A stretch of DNA of 11,483 nt, from assembly GCA_031411235.1 (NCBI GenBank), contig JANOAR010000148.1, forward strand, positions 1 through 11,483, read 5' to 3'. Source of the DNA: JANOAR01 sp031411235 (GTDB taxonomy: Bacteria > Verrucomicrobiota > Verrucomicrobiia > Verrucomicrobiales > Verrucomicrobiaceae). This document shows positions 5,825-11,483 of this stretch, piece by piece; position 1 is the stretch's first letter, and each line of letters opens with the position of its first letter. Position numbers and translations under genes: made by a program. A model generated the notes under the pieces. The model was not told where the DNA came from, did not search any database, and saw nothing but the letters and a program-made list of their open reading frames with translations.

Positions 5825-8168
5825 CCTTCAGCTTGTCCAGCGCCCGCGTGATCTTCATGCGCTCCTTCGACCAGGCGTTGTAGGCATCCTTGCCCTGTGC
5901 CTCCGTGGGCTTCTTCAGCGCCTTCTTTGCCGCTTCGAGTTCAGCCTTGGTCATCGAGCTGATGAGCTTCACGGGCAGCGTCAGCAGCTCATTCAAAAAT
6001 TGGCTCTCGGGCAACACGGCTCCCGTTTCAAAAAGATCAAGCCACTCGTCAGACATACCCGCCGCCCCTCGCGTGGAAAAGCCAGCAACGTGCCCCGGAT
6101 TCACACCCGCGGGCACCCACCTCTCGTATTCCTCTTGACGCCAACCCATCAAAGGCTCGAAGCCATTCTTAGAGTCGCAGAGATCGCACTTGAACTCACC
6201 CTCCGCCATCTTCTCCACCGCAGGGCAATCGACGGCTAGGACGCCACACACCAGGCCACACCCATCACAGTGGTAGGCAGCGTCTTCAGCAGCAGGCACC
6301 TCCTCAACCTTCTCACAGGTGCCCAAAGGCTCGGCTAGCTGTGACTTGCGTGCCCCTCCAAGCTTGGCCCTGACGACCTTCGACTCCAGGCACAGCAACG
6401 CTTGCAGCTTCCCGTCGGTGCCCTTGTAAATGAGTTCATCCGCAACCAAGGCCAGCAGCAGATGCACCTGGGCCTCGCTCACTGTCATGTCCCGCGACCG
6501 CAGCTCAGCCAGCACCATATCGCTCTTCATCGAGTGCTCAAACTTCGGGTTGCGCTCCAAGCCCAGCACCGCGCCGAGCAGCACAGGACTCGCGTGCGCA
6601 GCCGCGACCAATGCCGCTTCCTTCCACACCTCCATGCTCCACTGCTCCGCAGACAGCAGCAGGTCATACATTCGATCCATCACATCCCGGCGCTCTTTCC
6701 AGACGTCCTTATGCGCTGCGGCAAACGTCGTTGCATCCTCACCCTTCGCCGTCGTCGCCTCGTTATAGGACTCCTCCTCTTCCTCTTCCTCGGCTTCCAT
6801 CTCCCGCTTCGCTTTCGCCAGTTTCGCCGCCTTGGCGGGCCGCTTGGCAAACAGGTTGGGCTTGCCATCACGCTGCCACTTCGCTTCCGCCATCTCAATC
6901 GCTTTGGCCGATTCGAAGAGATACAAGCTCCCCTTTTTGGTGCCGGGCATCGCGCACATGATCCACGACACCGGGCAACCCTCCAGTATCTCCTCCCACG
7001 GCGGCAGCGATTCCTCAGCGTAGTGCCCCGTAAACTCATAGCCTGGCCTCTGATCGCGCCGCACATACTCACTGCTCTCGAACACCCCACTCACGAATAA
7101 TTTCTTCGCATCATGCTTCTCCATCACGCGCATGTTGTTGGCCTCCGCCTGCGACGCCACCACCCGATGATGCGCCGCGTCCTTCATCGCAAAACATCGC
7201 GGTGCCTGGCACACCCACGCGTCCACGCCCGCATTGCCGCCGCGCCCCGGTGTGCTCAGCAAGCCCTTCAGCAGTGGGTCCTTGCCCGTGCGGAATAAGC
7301 AGTGCTCACACGAGCCATCATTCTCCTCGCCTACCGCGCCGCTGAAGCCCAGCGACACCCGTTCATTCGGCGTCAAGAGCGAGTGTTCCTTGAGGTCGAA
7401 TCCACAGCCCTTCAGCGACTTCGTGAATTCTGCGGCGATCATCTCACGCACCTGGTCCCAACTCATCGGCACCCCGAGCTGCGGGTGTTTGATCGCCCAC
7501 CGCGCCATCTGCTCGCGATCCTTGATCGACGGGATCGCGCCGATCATTTCGCCGATGCCGACACTGAGCACCACCTTCTCGCGCATCGCTTCGAGCAGGA
7601 AGTCCGGCGCTTGCAGCAACTTCATCCGCCGCGCCACATAGCTCTTCGTCACCCCATCTTTACCCACCGCCTGCGCAAGCGCCTCCACGCTCTCATAGAC
7701 TGGCTTGCCATCATCATCGCGCATCGCCAGCGCCTTCGCATAGCCCCGCGCTTCATCCACAGGGTCAAGCCCCGACCGTTGCAAGTTCTCGATCAATTGC
7801 AGCCGCTCACAGTCCGAAAGCTTGCGCCCGGTCAGGATCATGCACGGCACCTTGCGCCGCTGCGCGAGCAGAGCCAGCGCCTCTTCCGTGCCCTCTTCTG
7901 CGAGATCCATGAGCAGCTCTTCCGTTGCACGATGGCGACGGAACCCCCACACCACCTCGTAGCCCCCATCCTCGCGTGGCTTCACCCCCAGATTTTGCAT
8001 GATGCCATCCCTGCGCACCATCGCCTTCAGCTCAGCCAGCTCGCCCGCATCATAGCTGGTGCGCACATTGCTTGCGTCATCGCGATGCAGCTCCGCAAGG
8101 TCGATGCGGCGCAGCTCATCCAGCTCCATAAGAGGGGCGTCCAGTGTTGTTATTGGCTTCTTTTTCAT
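5817..8168 (-). CDS. Large ParB-like (KorB/ParB N-domain) protein with Cys-rich modules
   Basis: This 783-residue protein is much longer than a typical ParB (about 300 residues). Residues 18-145 form a ParB N-terminal domain: SNVRTSYDAGELAELKAMV, the box II motif GFRRHRA (75-81) and ENLQRSGLDPVDEARGY (127-143). In ParB such boxes bind CTP; in some relatives the fold is a nuclease. A KorB-like helix-turn-helix region follows (159-215, YVARRMKLLQAP). Next come a Cys cluster CEHC...CQAPRC (287-325), an acidic run of glutamates (458-466), a helical region, and a second Cys cluster CDGCGLVC...C...CDLC (634-664); both clusters look zinc-binding. It starts at 8168 in an ATGA overlap with no ribosome binding site. 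Likely roles are partition, replication control or gene regulation. No ParA is encoded in the window. Confidence 0.8.
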   Translation of the reverse strand: MKKKPITTLDAPLMELDELRRIDLAELHRDDASNVRTSYDAGELAELKAMVRRDGIMQNLGVKPREDGGYEVVWGFRRHRATEELLMDLAEEGTEEALALLAQRRKVPCMILTGRKLSDCERLQLIENLQRSGLDPVDEARGYAKALAMRDDDGKPVYESVEALAQAVGKDGVTKSYVARRMKLLQAPDFLLEAMREKVVLSVGIGEMIGAIPSIKDREQMARWAIKHPQLGVPMSWDQVREMIAAEFTKSLKGCGFDLKEHSLLTPNERVSLGFSGAVGEENDGSCEHCLFRTGKDPLLKGLLSTPGRGGNAGVDAWVCQAPRCFAMKDAAHHRVVASQAEANNMRVMEKHDAKKLFVSGVFESSEYVRRDQRPGYEFTGHYAEESLPPWEEILEGCPVSWIMCAMPGTKKGSLYLFESAKAIEMAEAKWQRDGKPNLFAKRPAKAAKLAKAKREMEAEEEEEEESYNEATTAKGEDATTFAAAHKDVWKERRDVMDRMYDLLLSAEQWSMEVWKEAALVAAAHASPVLLGAVLGLERNPKFEHSMKSDMVLAELRSRDMTVSEAQVHLLLALVADELIYKGTDGKLQALLCLESKVVRAKLGGARKSQLAEPLGTCEKVEEVPAAEDAAYHCDGCGLVCGVLAVDCPAVEKMAEGEFKCDLCDSKNGFEPLMGWRQEEYERWVPAGVNPGHVAGFSTRGAAGMSDEWLDLFETGAVLPESQFLNELLTLPVKLISSMTKAELEAAKKALKKPTEAQGKDAYNAWSKERMKITRALDKLKAQ

Positions 8169-9019
8169 GCTCTTCGATTGTTGTTATGGTTCTTTGCTCG
8201 TCTCTCCGAGCCGTCATGGATTCGTGTCTTCTCCAAGTCGATTTCATGCGGCTCCACACCGCACAGCGCGGCCATCCGCCGCCTCTCCGCATCCTCGCGC
8301 ATCCCCTTCGCCCGCTGCTTCTGCTCTGGCGTCATCACCAGTTCCTCGGGCTCTTTCTTGTCCGACTCATAGTCCTCAGCGTGATGCCTTCGCCCCATCA
8401 TCTGAGCGCTCTTCAGCTCGCGATGCCCCACTGGCTTCGAGCCTCCCGCCGTGCCTCCACGCACCCCCCACGACTCCAGGTATTCAATCACCAGCTTGAT
8501 CTCCGTCTTGTTGAAGGCTGCGCGACACACGCCGAGCAACTTGCCGATGTCTTGCCCGCTCATGCCCTGGATGAATTGCGGGGCAATCTTATGCGTGATG
8601 GCCAACCAGTTGCGCATCGCACTCCATAGGTTCGAGGAGTTACTCCACACATACCTCATGAGCGCGTTAAAGGTATGCTGCTTGGCCTTGCGAAGCTGAC
8701 TCAGCAAGTCCTCCGCACTCATCACCACACTGCCCATTGGCACCCGCACATGCCGGGTATCGTCGATCTCCTCCATGCCCGGCGTCGTCTGCGCCAAGCG
8801 CTCCGCACACGCCAGCATCAGGTCATAGTCAGCCACCGGCACCATCACGCAGTGATCCTGCTCCACATCGACTTCCAGCCCTTCGACGTGCATCACCTCA
8901 TCCACCGGCGTCCACATCTCCACGCGATCAAACGTCCCATCCTCCAGCAGCACCGCTGCCAGCGTCGTCGCATCAGAGCGCTCATGCAGGCCTTCAAATT
9001 CCGCCCCACGTCGCGCCAT
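8165..9019 (-). CDS. Hypothetical protein with helix-turn-helix-like segment (284 aa)
   Basis: I do not recognise the family. Residues 1-100 are an acidic mixed region (VLLEDGTFDRVEMWTPVDE). Residues 101-150 are helical. Residues 152-185 (MSGQDIGKLLGVCRAAFN, then KTEIKLVIEYLESWGV) look like a helix-turn-helix: the M-S-G-x-D-[IL]-x-x-x-L-G-[VC] pattern matches a helix, a turn and a recognition helix. The C-terminal 100 residues are highly charged and probably disordered, ending NHNNNRRA. The start is in a TAATG join with the upstream gene, with GAGGAGGG nearby. The stop overlaps the start of the ParB-like gene, which has no ribosome binding site of its own, so the two products are probably made in a fixed ratio and may act together (inference). 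Confidence 0.6.
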   Translation of the reverse strand: MARRGAEFEGLHERSDATTLAAVLLEDGTFDRVEMWTPVDEVMHVEGLEVDVEQDHCVMVPVADYDLMLACAERLAQTTPGMEEIDDTRHVRVPMGSVVMSAEDLLSQLRKAKQHTFNALMRYVWSNSSNLWSAMRNWLAITHKIAPQFIQGMSGQDIGKLLGVCRAAFNKTEIKLVIEYLESWGVRGGTAGGSKPVGHRELKSAQMMGRRHHAEDYESDKKEPEELVMTPEQKQRAKGMREDAERRRMAALCGVEPHEIDLEKTRIHDGSERRAKNHNNNRRA

Positions 9020-9345
9020 TAGTTCGAGCCCTCCTCGTCTAGTGTGTGGTCACCCGCGCGATGCAGCGTGTGCAGCATCAGCTCATGTTGCGCATCGTGC
9101 CGAGGGTGCAGCTCCAGATCCTGCGCGACATCAACAATCCCCGTCAGCTCATGCAATCCTGTCGAGACCAGGCACATCGCCAGCGTCACGCCGCTCACGT
9201 CGTTGCGCAGCTCGCCATCGTTCGGCGCGAGTTTCGCCACGCTCACCATCAGAGCATTCACGCTGGCTTTGAGTTGCTTCACATCGCTCTCGAGCCTCTC
9301 AGCAACGCGAACCAGATGCGCAGGCAATCGGGTCACCTCGGTCAT
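9019..9345 (-). CDS. Small hypothetical protein, helical (108 aa)
   Basis: The N-terminal half (LVRVAERLESDVKQLKASVN) has the heptad pattern of a short coiled coil. A moderately hydrophobic segment follows (VSGVTLAMCLVSTGLHELTG, about 50-69), too polar for a confident membrane span. The C-terminus is His-rich and acidic (HPRHDAQHELMLHTLHRAGDH). No family is recognised. It starts in an ATGA overlap with the 62-residue gene, with AGGAGG a few bases upstream, and ends in the TAATG that starts the next gene. These joins are the main reason to accept it. Confidence 0.6.
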   Translation of the reverse strand: MTEVTRLPAHLVRVAERLESDVKQLKASVNALMVSVAKLAPNDGELRNDVSGVTLAMCLVSTGLHELTGIVDVAQDLELHPRHDAQHELMLHTLHRAGDHTLDEEGSN

Positions 9346-9530
9346 GCTTCGCCCTCCTTTGCGGCTTTCGCAGCGGCCTTCTCGGGGTCGATGAATTGAT
9401 TAATCTTTCGCGGGTCGAGCATCTCCACGGGCGCAGCCGAGTCAGGCAGATCCACGACCCTCACGATGCCCATCGCCGCCCATGCCGCGATGGCCTCTTG
9501 CACGTCTTTGCTTGGGGCGACCAGCTTCAT
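9342..9530 (-). CDS. Small hypothetical protein (62 aa)
   Basis: The ATG at 9530 was chosen over an upstream codon at 9587 because it forms an ATGA overlap with the acetyltransferase stop and has GGAGGTG five bases upstream. The product begins MKLVAPSKDVQEAIAAWAAM, has a short strand GIVRVVDL, and ends with a charged Ala/Lys/Glu-rich tail (PEKAAAKAAKEGEA). No motif of known function is visible. The longer form would add 19 residues encoded inside the acetyltransferase gene. Confidence 0.6.
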   Translation of the reverse strand: MKLVAPSKDVQEAIAAWAAMGIVRVVDLPDSAAPVEMLDPRKINQFIDPEKAAAKAAKEGEA

Positions 9531-9934
9531 CTCGGCACCTCCTCTTCTTTGGGCCACAGGCACATGCTCGAAGGGTGACCAGGCCACGGCTCAAAGCCGA
9601 AGCGCCGATACCACGCCCGCAGAACATCTTTGCCGAGCGCCTCGCGGCCATACGGATGCACCTCGATCATGATCGGTTTCTCTGGCCATTTCCCGGCGAT
9701 CCACTTCAGCGCTGCCGCTACTAACACCGTGCCGAGCTGCTTGCGCCGCATGGCGTAAGGCACCCACACGCCGCTCAGGTGGACGTGGTCGTCATACAGC
9801 GCAATGTCGCACGTCGGCAGCGGGTAAATATCAGCCTCAGTTTCCTCATAGCTCAGCGGCAGCTCAATGCGCAGATGCCACACATTCGGCAGGCCTTCAA
9901 AGGGCGCCACCATGATCTGATGTTTGCCTTTCAT
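9527..9934 (-). CDS. GNAT-family N-acetyltransferase-like protein (135 aa)
   Basis: The protein fits the GNAT fold, which transfers an acetyl group from acetyl-CoA. The strand DIALYDDHVHLSGVWVPYAM leads into RRKQLGTVLVAAALKWI (63-79), which matches motif A (R/Q-x-x-G-x-G/A region), though the second glycine is replaced. PIMIEVHPYG is the next strand, and DVLRAWYRRFGFEPWPG (103-119) is the typical motif B (the AxxFYxxxGF-like Y..FGF). The substrate cannot be told. The ATG at 9934 was chosen because it overlaps the upstream stop as ATGA and has GGGGGTG five bases before it. A longer frame from 10096 would add 54 residues encoded inside the upstream gene. Confidence 0.72.
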   Translation of the reverse strand: MKGKHQIMVAPFEGLPNVWHLRIELPLSYEETEADIYPLPTCDIALYDDHVHLSGVWVPYAMRRKQLGTVLVAAALKWIAGKWPEKPIMIEVHPYGREALGKDVLRAWYRRFGFEPWPGHPSSMCLWPKEEEVPR

Positions 9935-10224
9935 GCGCTCACCCCCTTCTGCACACGACGCTTCACGGGCGGGTAGCCCTCGCGGCTCATGCGCTCGCTC
10001 GCGGCTACCACAGCGGATGTCGCGAAGATGCACGTATCCCCGCGCCCTCGCGGCCCTGTCCGATGCGCGGTCTTGCGTCCGCACGCGCAGAGCCACCCCG
10101 CCTCAATGAGGTCGTCATAGATCGTTCGCGACCCCACGTAGGCGACGACCTGCTCTCGCGTCATCGTCGCGGGAGTGGGCAGAGCCCAGCCCAGCGCAGC
10201 GGCTGTTTTTTTGCTCAGCTTCAT
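9931..10224 (-). CDS. Small protein, possible DNA-binding (97 aa)
   Basis: The ATG at 10224 was chosen because it overlaps the stop of the membrane protein gene as ATGA and follows GGGAGGGGTG by four bases. The nine-residue longer version from 10251 would begin inside this ribosome binding region. Residues 20-60 have a helical look with a conserved-seeming core, MTREQVVAYVGSRTIYDDL, followed by EAGWLCACGRKTAHR. The first part resembles a short excisionase-like or winged-helix segment, and CACGRK could be half of a metal site. The C-terminal tail is basic. I cannot assign a family. Confidence 0.55.
   Translation of the reverse strand: MKLSKKTAAALGWALPTPATMTREQVVAYVGSRTIYDDLIEAGWLCACGRKTAHRTGPRGRGDTCIFATSAVVAASERMSREGYPPVKRRVQKGVSA
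9940..9946 (-). promoter_or_regulatory. Ribosome binding site of the GNAT gene
   Basis: Read on the minus strand this is GGGGGTG, five bases before the ATG at 9934. It decides that start over the longer frame, whose first codon at 10096 lies inside the preceding gene. Confidence 0.6.
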
Positions 10225-10385
10225 GCCGCACCCCTCCCGTCGTCGCGACACACCTCTTGCCCCTTATCCCTTACCCCTTGTCCCTTCCCGCCCCGCATTG
10301 CCGGGCATTGCGCCATCACATACAGCCCGAGAGCCGCGATGGCCCATATCAGCCCAATGAAGCCCGCGAAAAACAGCGCAATCAC
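10221..10385 (-). CDS. Small one-helix membrane protein (54 aa)
   Basis: The product starts with one hydrophobic helix (residues 2-25, IALFFAGFIGLIWAIAALGL) and continues with a basic Gly-rich tail (MRGGKGQGVRDKGQE), which suggests an inner-membrane protein with a cytoplasmic tail. I chose the GTG at 10385 because it overlaps the upstream stop as GTGA and follows GAGAGGGGGTG by four bases. The alternative GTG at 10412 would add nine residues and lacks this support. Part of the tail is encoded by a 7-bp tandem repeat. Holin-like or superinfection-exclusion roles are conceivable, but nothing in the sequence decides this. Confidence 0.55.
   Translation of the reverse strand: MIALFFAGFIGLIWAIAALGLYVMAQCPAMRGGKGQGVRDKGQEVCRDDGRGAA
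10229..10238 (-). promoter_or_regulatory. Ribosome binding site of the 97-aa gene
   Basis: GGGAGGGGTG on the minus strand lies four bases before the ATG at 10224, inside the end of the membrane protein gene. It rules against the upstream ATG at 10251, which would place this element inside the coding sequence. Confidence 0.5.
10260..10287 (-). repeat. 7-bp tandem repeat, four units
   Basis: On the + strand the units are CCCCTTA, TCCCTTA, CCCCTTG and TCCCTTC. The minus strand is an all but pure purine stretch of AAGGG cores. The repeat lies in the tail-coding part of the 54-residue membrane protein gene. Since seven is not a multiple of three, loss or gain of a unit would shift that frame. Confidence 0.6.
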
Positions 10386-10660
10386 TGGCCACCCCCTCTC
10401 ATCACCACGCACATCATCTCACCCAGCTCCAATGGCCGCTCACTGATGCGCCTGATCCGCTCATGACCAGGCAACTCGTAGAGCCTGCGAATCTTGATCA
10501 CCGCCAGCGCGTAGGCCTCATCAGCCCCTCGCGCCGCGATGACCACATGCACCGGCTCCTCGCGCACACCCAGCTCCACGAGGTAAGTCGCGACGGGTAG
10601 CTCCGAGATCATCCCGGCCATCTGCTTACGCAGGTCAGTGGCTTGCACGATCATGCTCAT
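10382..10660 (-). CDS. Small hypothetical protein (92 aa)
   Basis: The ATG at 10660 was chosen because it overlaps the upstream stop as ATGA and has GAGGGGGTG six bases upstream; the codon at 10669 would add three residues, and another ATG lies at 10654. The protein is mixed alpha/beta: a helix TDLRKQMAGMISEL, the strand VHVVIAARGADEAYALAVIK, and a tail that ends MMCVVMRGGGQ. No domain is recognised. The last codons carry the ribosome binding site of the membrane protein gene. Confidence 0.55.
   Translation of the reverse strand: MSMIVQATDLRKQMAGMISELPVATYLVELGVREEPVHVVIAARGADEAYALAVIKIRRLYELPGHERIRRISERPLELGEMMCVVMRGGGQ
10390..10400 (-). promoter_or_regulatory. Ribosome binding site of the membrane protein gene
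   Basis: GAGAGGGGGTG on the minus strand, four bases before the GTG at 10385, encoded by the end of the 92-residue gene. It supports the shorter GTG start. Confidence 0.55.
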
Positions 10661-10899
10661 TGTGCGCACCCCCTCGCTAACATAGGCCGCGCACTGTGCC
10701 CCGTCACCAGCTCACAAAGCCGCTCGCGGTGTATCTCCACGCAGTAGATCCCCCGGTCATCGCCGCCTCGATACTCATTGGCAATGGTCCGGGCAACTAG
10801 CTCGCGTGCCTCCGCGCCGCAGTCCGCCTCCACCACACGCGTCGCCGTCTCAGCGACGCCATGGTCTGTCCACGCCATCCGCACTCGGTAGGTCGTCAT
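10657..10899 (-). CDS. Small hypothetical protein (80 aa)
   Basis: The ATG at 10899 overlaps the regulator stop as ATGA and follows a perfect GGAGGTG by five bases, so the longer frame from 11028 is rejected. The product begins with a strand (TTYRVRMAWTDHGV), then a helix (GAEARELVARTIANEY) and a second strand (GIYCVEIHRERLCEL), a ferredoxin-like order of elements that is only suggestive. No known family is recognised. The C-terminus (HSARPMLARGCAQ) is encoded over the next gene's ribosome binding site. Confidence 0.6.
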   Translation of the reverse strand: MTTYRVRMAWTDHGVAETATRVVEADCGAEARELVARTIANEYRGGDDRGIYCVEIHRERLCELVTGHSARPMLARGCAQ

Positions 10900-11258
10900 G
10901 CTGCCACCTCCTCTACTTTTGTAGCCGCGCCCGCGAGGACCGGCGACTCGCTCGGCCTCATGCGCTTCGCTTCCTCCAGCACCGTGCGCACCAACGCCAT
11001 GCCCTTCGGCGTCAGCGTCAGCGAGCACGATTGTGTGCCACTGCCGAAGTCCACCGTGATGCGCCCCTTCGACCTCAGCGCCTCAATGCCGCTATTGAGC
11101 GCCGACGCCAGGCTACCCAGCCTACGGCACACGTCCCGCATCATCAGCGGCTTGCACTTTGCCTCCACAAGCGCCAGCAGAATTAGCCACTGCGCCGATG
11201 AAACTTGGTACGGCTCGCAGCACAGCGAGATGTCGAGGGATCGAGTGATCAGGTTCAT
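10896..11258 (-). CDS. Winged-helix, MarR-like transcriptional regulator (120 aa)
   Basis: Residues 18-100 fit a winged helix-turn-helix. VSSAQWLILLALVEAKCKPL matches the helix before the DNA-binding part (S..Q..iL.al). MMRDVCRRLGSLASALNSGI is the helix-turn-helix, LRSKGRITVDFGSG...CSLTLTPKG is the wing (the LT.kG ending is typical of MarR), and ALVRTVLEEAKRM is the last helix. It lacks the long N-terminal dimerisation helix of standard MarR proteins. It may regulate its own operon or another part of the element. The ATG at 11258 overlaps the upstream stop as ATGA and has a G7 tract eight bases upstream. Confidence 0.65.
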   Translation of the reverse strand: MNLITRSLDISLCCEPYQVSSAQWLILLALVEAKCKPLMMRDVCRRLGSLASALNSGIEALRSKGRITVDFGSGTQSCSLTLTPKGMALVRTVLEEAKRMRPSESPVLAGAATKVEEVAA

Positions 11259-11482
11259 GCTTCGAGCCCCCCCTTCTCGATGATTAGCGTCATCACCTCG
11301 CCGCGCCGCTCCCAGTCGCCGTTCGCCTGGAGCAGCAAGGCCAAGCCGCTGCGAATGCGATCATCCACCCGCTCCAGGTGCGGCATCATCTGCATCAGCA
11401 GGATGCACAGCTTCCGCGCCGCCTGCTCCCCGCTAGAGGCCGTGCCTCGCCCGCCGTGCGCACAGCACCGCAGCAAGTGCAG
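11255..11482 (-). CDS. Hypothetical protein, probably cut by window edge
   Basis: The frame is open from the right edge to a TGA at 11255, which overlaps the regulator start as ATGA. A TTG at 11476 could start it (73 residues), an internal ATG at 11395 would leave 46 residues, or the true start may lie beyond the window. The clearest part is ILLMQMMPHLERVDDRIRSG, then LALLLQANGDWERRGEVMTL, a helical, amphipathic stretch. No family is recognised. It is accepted mainly because the join to the next gene follows the pattern of the whole array. Confidence 0.5.
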   Translation of the reverse strand: MHLLRCCAHGGRGTASSGEQAARKLCILLMQMMPHLERVDDRIRSGLALLLQANGDWERRGEVMTLIIEKGGLEA

Positions 11483-11483
11483 C

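Noticed and set aside
6770..6800. CTC/TTC-rich low-complexity run
   Set aside because: It is explained by the glutamate-rich linker of the ParB-like protein on the minus strand.
5519..8168. ParB-like, RHH and ATPase genes as a standard ParABS partition system
   Set aside because: The ATPase has a standard GxxxxGKT P-loop and helicase-like motifs, not the deviant Walker A of ParA; no clear parS-like inverted repeat was seen.
7302..8372. Long + strand ORF (356 codons) opposite the ParB-like gene
   Set aside because: It is antisense to a protein with clear ParB motifs, rich in Arg, His and Leu as expected of a shadow frame in GC-rich DNA.
1..11483. CRISPR array, tRNA or rRNA gene, insertion sequence
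   Set aside because: No regularly spaced direct repeats with unique spacers, no cloverleaf or rRNA-like stretch and no transposase were found by eye.

Overview
The window is GC-rich and very compact. It looks like part of a bacterial mobile element, most likely a prophage, phage-plasmid or plasmid. The main markers are a Bro-N phage antirepressor, a long ParB-like protein with Cys-rich modules, and a primase/helicase pair. The primase N-terminus (CPAAIAGQGGHSACYRVACA..., CQPPW) recalls replication proteins I associate with Verrucomicrobiota and Planctomycetota elements. That host guess rests on memory of the families and is weak. I see no integrase, terminase, capsid or tail gene, no rRNA or tRNA, and no CRISPR array.

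Layout: bases 2-1447 hold three + strand genes: a truncated unknown, a small unknown and the Bro-N antirepressor, followed by a strong intrinsic terminator. Bases 1448-2095 lie between convergent genes and hold no convincing gene. They carry G-runs, three copies of an AGGTAG-based repeat (two of them inverted) and several hairpins. Bases 2096-11483 are one co-directional minus strand gene array, transcribed right to left from beyond the right edge.

In order of transcription the minus array encodes: a protein cut by the window edge; a winged-helix (MarR-like) regulator; an 80-aa unknown; a 92-aa unknown; a 54-aa one-helix membrane protein; a 97-aa possible DNA binder; a GNAT acetyltransferase; 62-aa and 108-aa unknowns; a 284-aa protein with a helix-turn-helix-like segment; a 783-aa ParB-like protein; a 79-aa ribbon-helix-helix-like protein; a 179-aa P-loop ATPase; a 359-aa primase-like protein; and a 604-aa helicase-like ATPase. 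Most neighbours overlap by an ATGA or GTGA (start and stop in four bases), often behind a GGGGGTG or GGAGGTG ribosome binding site. Translation therefore looks coupled along the array. Several starts were moved inward from the longest reading frame because the overlap and the ribosome binding site agree on a later codon.

Functional reading: the distal genes (ParB-like, RHH, ATPase, primase, helicase) look like a replication and maintenance module, and the small proximal genes look like accessory or regulatory early genes. Features that familiar models do not fully explain are the two related ATPases side by side, the apparent PriCT-before-primase order, a ParB-like protein with no ParA in view, four in-frame TGA codons in a 9-bp tandem repeat at the end of the parB-like gene, and the structured 650-bp convergent gap.
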